A DNA stretch of 64,000 nucleotides from Elmis aenea (taxonomy: Eukaryota; Arthropoda; Insecta; Coleoptera; Elmidae): positions 60,598,108 through 60,662,107 of the forward strand of contig OX393577.1 in NCBI GenBank assembly GCA_947652605.1, given 5' to 3'. Within the stretch, counting starts at the first letter, position 1, and every line of letters begins with the position of its first letter. Positions 10,931-23,876 of this stretch are shown here, piece by piece. A program made the position numbers and the translations under genes. The notes below the pieces were generated by a model. The model had not been told where the DNA came from. It saw only the letters and a list, made by a program, of their open reading frames with translations, and ran no database searches.

Positions 10931-11427
10931 AGTAGTTTACACGGTGACACTAGCGTCGCGACATTAAATGTCACGACATCGCTTGACATTCGGTGTCGCG
11001 GCACTGGGTGTTCACACGTAACATGATATACTTGAGCGTCGCGACATCAAATAAAAAATGGCCGCTCTTGTAACTGCAGCAACGAGTGTTGTAGAGCAAC
11101 TCATTTTTTGAAGTCGCTGTATTCAGGAACAGATTTGTCCCATAAACAAGGATAATGTTGATAATGCCCTAAAATCGCAAGGGCATCTATTGACGACATG
11201 ATAAATTGGAAATCGATGACAAACAAATGTATATTATTTGTCTGTTATGTCAAAATATAAAAGCATGGTAGGCTTATGTCAAATGCCGCACTGTCCCTAT
11301 CGGTCGCGACATCGCGGCACTAGCGTCATGACATCGTGGCATCGCGACATCAGGCTGTTCAGACATTTGATGCCACAGCACCTAGTGTCACGACGCTTGT
11401 GTCACCGTGTGAACGTGTAACCTACCC
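10931..11427. mobile_element. TIR element rich in GTCGCGACA palindromes
   Basis: The left end gtagtttacacggtgacac and the complement of the right end (gtaggttacacgttcacac, then ggtgacac) match apart from an 8-9 bp insertion on the right. Both subterminal regions are packed with variants of the 9-bp palindrome tgtcgcgaca or gcgtcgcgac (near 10952, 10970, 10995, 11036 on the left; 11304, 11325, 11342, 11390 on the right), while the centre is ordinary AT-rich DNA. Clustered palindromic subterminal repeats suggest protein binding sites. The frame across 11238-11420 simply reads these repeats. Superfamily uncertain; PIF/Harbinger or hAT are possibilities. Confidence 0.7.
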
Positions 11428-14400
11428 TTTACTCGCAGTCCCAAAAGAAACAATGCAAATAATTTTTAATTTTACTATCACAACTTTTACTTTGTTTTCT
11501 TTTTTAAGGTAAAAACCTGCTACATAATTTACGTCAAACTGTTTAAAAAGCGTTGATTATAGAATTAAAATAATTACTTGTTGAACTTTGTTCGACATAT
11601 AAACGAATTACAAAATACATTAGAATATAATTGTTGATAAAAACGTGGTATATTTCTGTATAAAAATGTAAGCTCAATATATATAAAACTGCGCAATTGT
11701 ATTTTAGCTTTTACTTGTTCATATATCTTATAATTATCCAAATAATTTGTACATATCTAACAAACCAACGTGTAGGTAATTAATTTTTAGAGGCGCCACC
11801 ATTATATTTTGTTTCTAATCAAAGAGCTGTTAACATTTCTATTGTTTTTATTTCACCTCTTTCTTTGGCCATTAGTTACAAAATCTTAAAAACCTTCCTT
11901 ACATCTGCTCAATATAATTTCCAGCCACTACATTGTTGTTTTAACAAACAACATAGCTACACTAATCTACTTGGAACGTAGAAGTAAATGTTAGATAGTA
12001 AATCATATATACGTCCTAACGATACCATACATCATAACTAACCTACCGTGATATGGAACCTGATATGCTGCTGTGATCGTGTTGAGTCTAGCTCCACCAT
12101 GATTTATGTTATTATCTTATCAGTATTAACCGTTTGTCGAACGGTATTCCTTAAATCAAAACGTGTATAGTAATAAAATTTCGTTCACTGTTGAACGACA
12201 CGTGTTTCAAATGTATCAACATTACGTTGTTTGTTGACCACTCTTGTTCTTATATACCGTTTGTAACGTTTAAGGCGTATTATCTTGATCGACTAGCAAC
12301 AACATTTTAATAAAAACATACACCCAGAAGATACTATTGTTATTTTTATTCAGAAAGGTAACATGTAACACAACGTAACTATGATTCAATAAAGAACTTA
12401 AACAAAGTCAAGCAGCTATATTTTTAGTTTAAACTTAAAACGATAAAAAACAGAAACACCTGAAAAATTTAAAGAGAGAAAAACCAATGCTACCAGAAGA
12501 AAATGAAAATTTTGGCAAATAACATGATAAAAAAACATTGCACTGGACAAAGAAGTTACCAGATTTAATCATTTGCATAGTGATTAAATAATTCAACACA
12601 AGCATTCGATTTTTGCTCTACATTAACGTTCAAAAACAATTAATTAAAACAAATCCGTTTGCAATAAATAATATTTCGCAATAAAGACATCTATATATGG
12701 ATTAAGCTTTTTTTGTTGCAACACCCATTAGAGATATCTAATTCAACAGACATCTAGTTTCAGTTACTAATAGCATTTTAATTTGAACAGTTACCTAATA
12801 TCAGTCAAATCTGACAAGTTTTATTCTAATAACCTACTTAATATGTTATACCTGATTTAATTTCGGCATTGATGTGATGATATTGTTATGCAGAGCGTGT
12901 CTAAATGTTATAAAAACGTTTTATCGAACATGGTAACTGAATTAAATGCAGAGTTATCGACAATGCTATCTATCATACTAATACATATTGTCTAGGTGTA
13001 GTGAAATCGATTGAGGTATTAACAAGATCGATAAAATGACCCTTGCTTGAACACAACGTGAAATGTGTGTAGGATATTTAACGAGTAGTTTGTTAAGTTT
13101 TTCCTACAAAAAAAGGATTTTTTATCGAACATAGAACATTAGAATATTGGTACATCCTTATTTTAATTTTACGTTGACTCCAAAATAATTTTCTTCATAG
13201 CTCATTTCCAAAAAGGTTTTACAACATTATTTTTCCTTTCTCAGGGCAGCGGTTTAAAACAATTAGTTTATTATTTTACTTACTTTATTCTAACCGTTAA
13301 GAATTAAAAATTGGTTTTTCAACTAATCTAATGTTTTATAAACCCCAGCATTAAATATTTCTCTTCTACAAACTGCACTTATCAACCTCATTAAAAAAAT
13401 ATGTGAAATTAGCAATTTAACACGCCGCACGTATTATAATGCATTGTGCAAGATACATTAAAATTACTTTCATACAGGTTGCTTTTCAGTGACTTAGCAT
13501 AAAGCACAGTTGTTTAACCATAACCAAAATTAAATTTACAACATGAGCAATTTGCTTCTAGAATATTCGCTAAAAGATATTACCTTAAACTCTAATTTTC
13601 ATAACGAACCTACCAAAAATTGCAAAAATTACTTTTTCGCCAGAGAAAAGGAGCTATACACAACGTTTACTATGTTATAAGATATAAGGGATTAAAAATA
13701 TACGATGAAATACCTTATGAGGCTTAAATTGAAATTAATCTCGTAAAAGCATTTGGTTTTTTAGTGAGGAAAAATGTACATACTTTTTTAAATTACATTG
13801 CAATGCAATGTACAATAAACAACATTTCTGGAGCATAAAAGAAATATTTACCATAATTGCCATTTTGTTATCATGAAGAATGTAATATATAATGTAATTT
13901 AGCTTCTTAGGTTGTGTAGGGACCATTACTATTATTTTTATACTAAAAACAAGCACAACTATTGGATGAGAAGTAAAATTGGCCACGGTTTGGAAATTAG
14001 CAGAACTGATTTGTTGCAACAGCAATTTGTATACAAATCAATGGTGTCTCCAATGGGTAATTATGAGAAGAAATTGAAATTGGATTTTAATTCATATATT
14101 TATTGTTGCAAATTATTTTAAGTTAAAGTGAATCGAATAAATGCAATTGTAGTCATTCTGCAAAGCGCTTAAGCTATAGAAACATCTCTGAGTATAAACT
14201 GCATTTTTTTTCATTACTATTTCTATTTAAACCTCATTACGATCAAAATAATATTAGTTACAAAATACACAAAATATTGTACTAAGAAAATTACTCAGTG
14301 AAATTGTGACCGATTTTATTAAAATTAAATACAAAAAATAATTTAAGTTACCTCATTTCAATTATAAAATAAAGCTCCAGATTGATTACCAACCTAAATT

Positions 14401-15229
14401 GCAATGTAGCAAATCCTATTGATTGGCAGCTACAAAAACCAGGATTCATTTACACAATTCATCTACCGTTCTTAAAAAACGTAAAAATAACAAGTTCTGT
14501 AATTACACTAACGGCCAATTTCTTGCAGAACAAAATGTACGTAGACTTTTACTCCGCCTTCACGTATTTAATTTATAACACGGTAAATTGATTAAAAACA
14601 CACGTCATACACCAGCTAAAATTCAACTACTTGCTTTTTTGTTGAAATAAAAACAAAACTGCAACAATTTAGATTGAGCTATAATGACTCGTTGTAATTA
14701 ACTTATCTTGACATACAAACGATTCCACAATACTCGAGTCAAGTTTGGCATTTACTTTTGCTCTAATTTACCTGTAACTTTAACATTTAAAATAATCGAG
14801 TTATGTTAAAAAAAACACGATAGAACAATGTTCAAACAGTTTTAGTGCAAATAAACTTGTACAACACTCTATTATATGCAGGAATTATTACATAAAACTA
14901 GTAATAATTAGCTTTTAGTTAGATAACAATTGCCGAGATATACTATTACGATTTTTCCCATACTCCAAAAACAATTATGTTTGTTGTTATATAACGTGTT
15001 AATAATAAAATTTTAATAATCAAGTGAACTGGTACGGTAAATGCCAACGATAAAAACGAAATTGTTTAAAACAACATTGTTAATAGGTATTTAGGTATTT
15101 TAAACAAGTTTATACCACAGAAACTAAATTACTCAATAATTAAGTTCTAGTTTCTTTATATTTGAAGCCAGCTTGAAAGATGGCTTACAAATTAAAGATG
15201 GTTAAGAGATACAAAGGATTAAAAAAAAA
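11428..15229. other. 3.8 kb AT-rich stretch without genes or clear repeats
   Basis: This is the largest block without identifiable transposon ends in the left half. Open frames (for example 13735-14121 on both strands and 14382-14591) are short, rich in F/I/K/N/Y and overlap each other on opposite strands, so they are treated as chance. No splice-bounded exon, tandem array or long inverted pair was seen. Confidence 0.45.
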
Positions 15230-15472
15230 GGTATTCTTAGTACATTAAGTGGCAAACTTCCAGTCCTTACTAAAATTCTATTACACAAAAGTATCATAGT
15301 ACCCCATTTTGATTACTGCTTTAGAATTCTAGCGAATACTAAAGAATGAAAACGAATTCTAAAAACTGCAAAATAGGGTTATGAGAATTATTTGACACTG
15401 TTCCAGGTACACCAAAATTACTGTGTTGCTAGACGTTACAGTTTCCCTTTGTAATAAATCGCAAAAAATGCT
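15230..15472 (+). pseudogene. non-LTR retrotransposon RT C-terminal relic
   Basis: One frame reads KLPVLTKILLHKSIIVPHFD followed by YCFRILANTKE and a stop; the next frame continues LQNRVMRII, a stop, and then RYTKITVLLDVTVSLCNKS. The order of P-H-F-D-Y-C and L-Q-N-R-x-M-R-I-I is the usual region downstream of the RT thumb in CR1/Jockey-type elements. At least two stops and one frameshift make it dead. It abuts the hAT relic that begins near 15470. Clade assignment is uncertain. Confidence 0.65.
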
Positions 15473-15644
15473 CTTCAAATTTAACCGGTAATTTGCCAGT
15501 TTTTTACCGGTAATTCCGGTAATTTTACAATATCTTTCTAATCATGATAAAAATCTAAATCAAATAATCGAAAAAAAATTGACGTATTTTCAAAGAGAAA
15601 AAATAAGGGGAAAGCATACAAATGGCATATGATTGTTTGATTGT

Positions 15645-15749
15645 TTACTCACTACTCGACCAACAAGTGTAGTAGAATCCGAAAAAGCTTTTTCCGCGGC
15701 TAGATTATTTTGTACAAAAATTAGGTCGCAATTAGGAGACGACTGTTAA
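15645..15749 (+). pseudogene. hAT transposase C-terminal dimerisation fragment
   Basis: The frame reads LLTTRPTSVVESEKAFSAAR and then LFCTKIRSQLGDDC before a stop. The pattern S-x-x-x-E-S/R-x-F-S-x-A with a following K-x-R-S-x-L is the hallmark of the hAT family C-terminal (hATC) dimerisation region, which lets transposase subunits associate. Only about 34 residues remain; the catalytic domain and the BED zinc finger are missing. Upstream the same frame is closed. It belongs to the hAT relic that surrounds it. Confidence 0.75.
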
Positions 15750-16063
15750 AATAAATTATATTTTCTACGTGGTTAATTTTTAAGAGAAGTTTAAAATAAA
15801 AAATATTGTTAATAGTTTGACAACATAGGTATATTGTGTTAAATTATTTTATGTTCAGAATAGTTTTATTTTCATGTGTTTTTTGTAATGCTGGATTATA
15901 TTTTTTGTAATATTTTTATTTTATATATTATATATTGTCATTTTATATAGTGTTATATTAATATTACATAAAAATATATTAGATACGTTAATGGCTGTTA
16001 ACTAATATATTGTATGAAACTAATTGGGATAGTTTAGGCTTCAATGTATATAAATATATTTAT

Positions 16064-16170
16064 TTTTAATATGGTTTTCGGAGTTTATCCGGGTAATATT
16101 TAAATTGGCTCGACGTTTCGGCATCTCACTATAGGGGAGACGCGGATAAACTCCGAAAACTACATTAAAA
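16064..16170. repeat. inverted repeat with a CCGAAACGTCG centre
   Basis: The arm ttttcggagtttatcc at 16075-16090 is the exact complement of ggataaactccgaaaa at 16144-16159, and pairing continues outward for another 10 bp with one or two mismatches. The 50-bp interior on the minus strand contains ccgaaacgtcg, a word also found in elements at 36660, 37010 and 52975. It sits inside the hAT relic. Confidence 0.6.
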
Positions 16171-16323
16171 ATGTTAGTAACCGCAAAAAATCTAAAAAGA
16201 AACAGTATAATATAAATATATATAATAATATGATTTACCGGTAAATTACCGGTAAACCGGTTTTGATTGACAGTTTTACCGAATTACCGGTAATTTAAAA
16301 AGTCGGTAAATTTACAATCCCTA

Positions 16324-17064
16324 GTTACAGTGGCTTAGTATCACACAACGGATAGTTTTAACAGGACCAAAATTTGTTTTTAATTTAAAAAAATATCAAA
16401 AATCATTGATTTAAATTTAAAAAACGGTATGAATAGCCTTTTTCTTCAGATACTGACCGAACTGGAGAGGTTGAGGTCTAAGGTTTGCAACATTTGATCT
16501 AGAATAATGTGCTTATTTTTTTTTTTTTTATAAAACTTGATTATCTTCTGCAGTTTTTTTTATTATGAAGGCTTTTTATTTTAATTAACATAACAGTGTT
16601 TTTTTTTCAATAGAAACACTTTTGGATTTCTACAAAAGGTTTAAATATTCAAATTGTGCCACAAAGTGGTCTACTTGTTATTTTTCTTGAACCCTTTTCT
16701 CTCAGACTGTACAAGTTGAAAGTTGCTTGACGATATCGCAAGTAGATAACCTGTAAAGCTCATAAGTAAAATTGACGAAATCGCCAAACATCAATAACTT
16801 TATTTTTTCAAATAGAGTAATTTTTTCTAATTTAAATTAAGGTCTTTATTTATGTTTTAACAATCGACAGCAATTAACTCTGACAGTTGTTACTACAGAA
16901 ATGATTGTTTCTATTGTCAAAGTCAGCGTCTAATCCGAAAAATTAGGAAATTCCTACAAAACGCATATAAGAATAAGTAAAATGTAAATATCTCAGAAAA
17001 TATTCACTTTAGGTAGAGGTAAGTATTAATAAAAGTTGAAGAAAAACAATAATGCAACAAAATA
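16324..17064. other. AT-rich DNA, nothing recognised
   Basis: About 0.7 kb with T-runs at 16509-16520 and 16595-16606 and no paired repeats or convincing frames. Confidence 0.4.
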
Positions 17065-17550
17065 ACATAACAATATACAGGGTGTTCCATTTGAAAAAAT
17101 AAAGTTATTAATGTTTGAAAATTGGGAAGTTGGCACATCTACAAAAAAAACAACCTGTACAATATAAATTAATTTTGATGTATTTAGGCGATGACGCCAC
17201 CTTTTGACTTTGTATGTACAAAATATCATTCGTCAAGTATTATTCATAACGTTGTGCTCTTGATCTTGACAAGTATTGTACCATGTTTTTCTGGAAATTC
17301 AAAGATTTTTTGAGATAAAGTGGCACGTCCAAAAAAATTATAAAAACAATATAGGTACTGTCATATGGAGATGGATATGGAGATTTTCTCGCTGAATTCG
17401 ATATTGCAAAAATATACTGGGTGTTCAATTTAAAAAAAAATAATACCTTTAGTGACGCCCCACTTTTATGAAACGTTTCATTAAAAACTTTTTTTTTGAT
17501 AAGTTGGCATTAAGGGCAATAATGGCCTTCATCGCACTATTAGCGCACCC
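17065..17550 (-). mobile_element. half of a TACAGGGTG foldback with stacked end motifs
   Basis: On the minus strand an end, attacagggtgcgctaat, lies at about 17524-17541. Further in, the reversed end motif gaacacccagtatattttt occurs at 17409-17427, and a third copy, tggaacaccctgtatattg, at 17073-17091. The alternation of end motif and reversed end motif is the same arrangement seen in the 41.8-kb palindrome. No opposite arm is present, so this is a single arm or a truncated copy. The 107-codon minus-strand frame crossing 17449-17772 merely reads this repeat. Confidence 0.5.
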
Positions 17551-19451
17551 TGTAATTATATTGCACCACAAAAGTTTTTTAATAAAAGATTTTATTTTAT
17601 TTTTAGGTAACAAAAAGTTTTTCATAAGCTGCTGTGATGGACCGATAAAAATCAGTTGGTCTAGCAAAACAATACCAAGGCTTTTAATATTGCATAACAT
17701 GAAATCTGTGATTACTATATCGTAGTTGCAGTTTTTTTTTTTTTTAATTGAATTGCAACGCTTAAAAAGCATATTTAAAATTTTTAGTTCACTTAAATCT
17801 GGTAGAAAATTAGGATTAAAATATCACTTATTTCCATGTCTCAGTTGTATAAAAAAATTTCTTATAGTTTCCTGTATTTTCACAACTTCAGTTAACAATA
17901 CATAATAATAAGTAAAACCCATACAAATTTCAAGTATATTTATTTCACTATTATACACCAAAAAAAACACGTGGAAAATTAACAAACAACATAGACGTAT
18001 ACAGCCATGCAGATATACAATAACAGCAATTACACATTAAATAGGGACATAGAGAAAAAGTTTGTAGTAAAGCTGATGAGGTCTCTACACAAAGTGTGGC
18101 ATTAAAAGAACCACGATTCAAATACAATCTGTGAATTCTTCCAGTGCCAAGTTTCGGGTAGAGAACTGAAGAAAACCGATGCCAGCTAAAGCTCAAGTCA
18201 TTAGCTAATTAAAGAAAAAGGCATGAGTACAAATATTCACTTTCATTGTTTCTATTTATAAAAATTTAAGAACAATGTATATGCAAAAGAAAATAAGCAG
18301 CTGGAAAAAATGAATTTTGCACAACACTCCAATTAAATAAAAATACAAAATACAACAATTTTTTGCATAAAACCCGTACATAATTACATAGATACAAGTT
18401 TTACTTAAGTCGTTACAGCACCATTGGTAGTAATAGGTTGCAAGGGTACGAAATTTTATTTCTTATCTTGCATAGGAAACGCCAACAGCACATAGTATTG
18501 TTCGCTTATCATTAACTCTAATATTTGAGCTAGAAATCGATTGCCTAGTTTGTAAATTGGTGACAGCTATGTCGTGTCACGACGGAAACAAAACTAGCAA
18601 TAACAAAATGAAAGCCAGTCAAAATCGTTAAATTTGCCTAACCTTAACCCATTGCTTGTTAAAATAGATTGAAAATTTATTGACAGAAATATAATGCACC
18701 TTCAAAATCACATGAAATCTATACGCACATGAACAAACTTTGAACTTCGTACTACTGGTTCAGTAGCAAATTTTTTACATCATGGATATGGATTATTTTA
18801 AATTGCAACTTTAAATATTGTAATTACATATCTTTACTTTAAAAAAACCTGTTTTTATGTTGTCTATCGATCTATCGTCGTAATTGCTACACAGCTTTGT
18901 ACTGCACGTATTTTGTCAATAGGTAATGTTTTTATCTACAAGTTTTTCCTACTGATAAAGAATCAAGACACCATGAAAGCGTATGTGCGTTAAAACTCAA
19001 GAAAGCATAATAATAAAATGAGGTATTAATCAATTACATATAACATGAATAAAACTTAAATTTACTTAACCTTATATGTTAACGTAATATTTTAAACTGT
19101 TGGGTGACTACTGTTTGTAAATCAAACACACGAAAATAATATTATGCGAAAGCATAACTTAGGAAGGAAGCAAACAAAACAAGATTTCATTAGGTTTGAA
19201 ACTTTTACCATAGACAGCTAATTTTTGAGTTCTACTCGAGGCCAAATTACTGAAAATGCATGAGATAAGATAACGGAAACTTTGAATTAAAAGTTTAAGT
19301 TACCATTTCAACCTTAGTTTAGATACAAATCAATAAAGTTATTCATAGCCTTCAAAATTGAATGAGAAAAAATTCACAGTTTTTAAGTTAATACTGAAAA
19401 TTTAAGTGTAATTTTAAATTGTTGGATTATTTAAGTGAATTATTCATCAAT
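17551..19451. other. 1.9 kb of AT-rich DNA, no assigned feature
   Basis: A minus-strand frame of 81 codons at 17951-18196 is slightly less AT-biased than others here, but it has no motif, no splice context and no recognisable family. Otherwise nothing was seen up to the foldback at 19452. Confidence 0.4.
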
Positions 19452-20495
19452 ATACAGGGTGTTTCTTAAATATTGCGAAAAATTTTGGGAGGTAATTCCT
19501 TATCGTTGGGGGGCTTTTACATAATTTTTTTTTCTAGACGTCTCCTTTCGGAGTTCAACCCCCAGGGGAGCGGTAAAATTAGGTTTTTATTTTATTTCTC
19601 AAATTTGGAGATGTGTAGGAGAATGACAATAATTGGTAGATTTTTTATGCTTATTTAAAGGTTTCCCATAGTAATATTTTCTATTCTCTCCCACTTTCAC
19701 AAGGGGCTGAAAAGTAGGACCCCTGTTGGTTACTTTAACAGAACTTTTTGGAGGCTTAAAATTTTTATTTGAAATCTTAATTTGTTTATAATTTTTTATT
19801 GTTTAAATTTTCCTCAAAAACCTACAGTTTCTGAGTAAAAATTAAATGAGTGAACATGAACCATTAAATTGTCTTAAATAAAACATTTTATTTCGGTGGT
19901 TACCATGATTTGTTTATGTTCATATTGGAGAGAATTGACAGGTGTTGTCGTGTTGTCTCCTCTTAAACTTCAAAATGAATTAAACCCGTCAATTCAACCG
20001 AATACGAACATAAACAAACCATGGTTACCACCAAAATGAATCGTTTTATTTTAAAATATTTAATGGTTCATGTTCACTCATTTAATTTTTTACTCAGCAA
20101 CTGATTTTTTTGCAGAAAAATTTATACAATAAAAAAATCTAAATAAATCAAGCTTTCAAAAAAAAGTTGCAAAATTTCAATCCTCCAAAAAGTTCTGATA
20201 AAAAAACCAACAGGGGTCAAACTTTTTAGCTCCTTGTGGAGGTGGAAGATAATTAAAAATATTATTATGGGAAAAATTCAATATCTAAGTATAAAACATA
20301 TACCAAATGTCATTCTCCTACACATCTCCAAATTTGAAAAATAAAATAAAAACCTAATTTTATCGCTCTTCTTTGGGGGGTGTAAGTTGGAAGGAGACTT
20401 CTAAAAAGAAAAAAATTTTATAAGAGCGTCCCCTTAATTTTCGAAAAATAATTATTTCCAGAAGTTTTTCGCAATATTTAAGAAACACCCTGTAT
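19452..20495. mobile_element. 1.04-kb foldback, TACAGGGTGTTTC family, complete
   Basis: The left end atacagggtgtttcttaa (19452) is mirrored by the right end ttaagaaacaccctgtat (to 20495). Pairing runs almost to the centre near 19960: acgtctcctttcgg/its complement, cctgttggtt/aaccaacagg, tttaatggttcat and tggttaccatgattt against their complements. Every copy is flanked by TA, as in Tc1/mariner-like insertion. No coding sequence is present. Two other copies lie at 31388 (single arm) and 32663-33121 (right arm mostly deleted). Confidence 0.9.
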
Positions 20496-23400
20496 GTTTA
20501 TATAGGCTTCCTTGAAAATTACTTTTCTATTTTGTAGAAAAATCTGTTGTCGAAATGCAATAGGTACTGATATTGGATTTGATAAGGGATCATTCGAAAA
20601 ATAGATAAGCAATTTTTATTAAGCTTAATTAAATTGTCTATTTATATTTTACCTTATTTTTCGTCATTTCGATTTAAAACAATATTAATTAAAAATGTAC
20701 CATCTTGGCAAAGAAGAATGTTTTTAAAGCGCGTACTTTACTTAAAATCATCTCTAAACATTTTGTTTAGTACAAATTCAAAGCTTCAAAAATTAAATAA
20801 TTTTTGAATTTTAAAAAACGAATCACGAAAAAAGTGAGCATAGCTAAAACAGTGTGATAAATTTCATGTAAAAGCTGACATAATAGTCATTACAGAGTAA
20901 GCATTTGACAATCACGACGGTCTTGAAATATTTATAAAGTCTATGGCTGCTTGCGTGACGTGAAAGTACTTCTGAATAAGTAAATGTAGGTAAATATAGC
21001 TGAAATATATGTTTTGGTATTGATTTTTACAAAACGAATAGATGTAGTTTTAGCAGGATAGCTGCTAAATTGATTTTATATCAAGCTATGATATTTGCGC
21101 GATGAGATAGATAAGGGACTAACAGAAATGAAATAGATACTATCATTAAAACGTTTTTGCATTTGTTAATAAAAAAAGTCGAGGTGGAAATGATATTGTA
21201 TTATTAGAAACGATCAATAATAATGTACACCAATGAACGTGTAAGTAATTGAAGTTTTTAGTGTTTATATTTTTTTTAAATGGTTATAAAAATGTTACAT
21301 AAGTCAATTAAAAATCCTCGTTTAAAAAAATATTTTAAGCTTCTATTAGGTTATATCTTCTAAATTTGTATCGTCACAAAATTTTACACTAGGATTCCTG
21401 TGATGAATTGGTAAATACCATTTATACCCGGTTAAGTTTAGCGGGAAATGCAGAATAAAAAACTACATCCAGAAAGATCATTATTAAAGGTTTTATTTTA
21501 AAATAGAACCCTTGATTTGATGTTTCTATATGATGTAGCTTTTTGTTCTGCATCTGGAAATGCATACATGAAGGAATAAATCTTACAAAGCCGATCACAA
21601 TTGAAAGGATTAAATGTTAAATTAAATGAAAAATATTAAAACCGAAAATAATATTTACAACACGTTCAGCACATTTTAATTGAAGATACAAATTAGTAAG
21701 TCAACTCGCAGAATTACAAGTAATTTTGTAATATTACACAATACATCAATCGTTTGTCACTATAAACGTTGCCCCAAAATAAGAGTTTTATAACTCGCAT
21801 AATATCCAGTTATTTTAAGGTTGGTTATAACAAAATAAATTTTAAGTTTATCTATGCCCCAGCAAAACCCCACAAAAAAGTATAAGGGGGCAGGTGTACC
21901 CACTGTAGCATTAACATATTTAACAGCATAACAATTATATTCAATTATAGCGTTAACTTATTTACCACAAATGAGTAAAACCAACAATTTAAAATTATCA
22001 GAAACCCACTTAACTTCAATTATAATTGGCGTAATGATAAAAAATTCACGCTAATTTACCTTACCTATATTACAACTAATTTAAAAAGATGATAGATGCA
22101 TAGAATTGGATAGGCCTGCAGCCGAAGCTATCACCTGTTTTTTAAGTCGTTTAGCACCTGCCTTTAATGCACTAAACAAAAGAGGGTGACTAAATTTTGA
22201 ACTTTTAAAGTATTCCACTAGAAACTTATCGTAAATAAAAGTTACAAGAGAATTATAAAAAAAATACATTTTACGACTGTAATTACTTGACTTATTACTG
22301 GTTTTTGAAACACAAGCATTATGTAGCTTTGGTATACAATCGATTTTTTTGTTTATTTTTATTTAAAAAGGCTCGCAAATACAACATTTTGTAATTGAAA
22401 AGCTGACTTAATTAAATCTGCAAAGCAGTTAAGTCTTTTTTTACCTGCAAATGCATGTAATAAGCACTCCAAAGACCTATTTGCTCAGACCAGCATGCCC
22501 CAAAATGTTTAACACGTTCCGCTAGGCGCCCGAAATGTTAGTGAAGTTAAAAAAATACCTACAATTAGTTTTATAAAATTGTAATACTTTTGTACCAATC
22601 CTTAAAACAATAAAATTTTAAACTAACTAATTTAATACACAATAATGCAAGCAAAAAATATCAAGTCGATTAGAAGAATACATTATGGAAGTTATTTAGT
22701 TTTTAATAAAAACAATTTGATAGTGTAATAATAAGAGTCAGGTGATTCACGTAAAATAAGTCAGAAAAACTAAGGCTGGTCTATGGTCACCCCAAGAAAC
22801 AATGGCAATTTTTTGTTTTGAATACACAAATAAAACAAAAGTTGGTGGTTATTGAAAATTAAAGAAAACCATCTTGAAACAAATTCCTGTCAAATCGAAG
22901 ACCTTTAAAACCATTTTTAGTGACTTTACAAACATTTTGCATGTGACAATGATTAATCAATATTTTCAAAATGTTTCCTGAGTGTTGGAATATCACCACC
23001 CTTTAGCATACAGGGGATGGGTTGAACGAACTGCAAGTCACTCACAAACTCACATCAAGATTGATGTTTATTTTAATGACAAAAAGTTACAATAACAGAA
23101 AAAAAAGATAAAATCACCAGTTATGCCGATGGATTGGAGTTCAATAAAGTTTTGATTACAGATGGTACAAATAAAATTTGGGGTTTCCATCGAACTTTGA
23201 CGATCAACAGCAACTGAAATTTTTCATTTATACGTTATACACTATTATCCAAAAAGAAAAGTAATTTAAATTGTTAAATTAGATTTTTTTTTCAAAATTT
23301 CGGGCTTTTCAACAACCAAAATAAAAAAATGTGCACTATATTTTTGTGCATAGAAAGTTTCATATATTTTCCAATTTGCAATTTTGTGTCAATTAAAGTA

Positions 23401-23876
23401 GTAAATCTTTACATGAAAATGTATAATTTTGGAGGTTTTAAAATATCCATGGTATAATAACCAAAACACCTTAAAAATACCTAACCATGTTGCGGTTTCC
23501 CCAAAAAGCTTGATTGGAGTTTTTTTTATGGTTGTTTAGAAGTTTCTTTAAGATAAACTGAACAAACTATTACCAAACGATTGCTAATTCAATAAAAACA
23601 CATGGAAGCAATAAGCCTGTCTTTAAAAAGTTGTAGATTTTGAAGTAGTAAAAAAATAAACTACCAAAAAGTAACAAACAAAAGAAAAATTTAAGGCTGA
23701 GATCTAAAAAGATGAGGCTTTTGCTACATGACGCAAAAAAACATGATTAAAATTGTGTTTGTGATAAGTTTGGTACAAAAATTGGCAAAATAATGTATTA
23801 AAATAAAAATCTACCAAAAGATCTGCTCTAAGCATAAGCCACATGATTAGCATTCGTGAAAGTGAAAATAGCGATT
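20496..23876. other. 3.4 kb without genes; one small hairpin
   Basis: A hairpin of about 115 bp lies at 21443-21557: aatgcagaataaaaaactac pairs with the complement gtagctttttgttctgcat. Otherwise the stretch is AT-rich. The 62-codon minus frame at 22081-22269 has no domain and no supporting context. No transposon ends were recognised. Confidence 0.45.

Larger units (their letters stand above)
15470..16323 (+). mobile_element. hAT relic with TTACCGGTAATT end repeats
   Basis: Both ends carry repeats of taccggtaat words (15478-15530 and 16239-16310, inverted relative to each other). The right end finishes tttacaatcccta at about 16323, matching the CTAGGGATTGTAAA style of hAT termini. A readable hAT dimerisation segment lies at 15645-15749. 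The left end is worn and its terminal bases are not certain. A separate inverted-repeat insert lies at 16064-16170. Confidence 0.65.

Noticed and set aside
13735..14121. Overlapping frames on both strands of about 70-96 codons
   Set aside because: Strong F/I/K/N/Y bias and mutual overlap on opposite strands; no other support.
17449..17772. 107-codon minus-strand frame
   Set aside because: It runs through a foldback end (TGCGCTAATAG region) and T/A runs; residues are dominated by K, I, L and N, with no domain.
17951..18196. 81-codon minus-strand frame rich in C, S and L
   Set aside because: Looks slightly protein-like but lacks motif, acceptor or donor; not enough to call.
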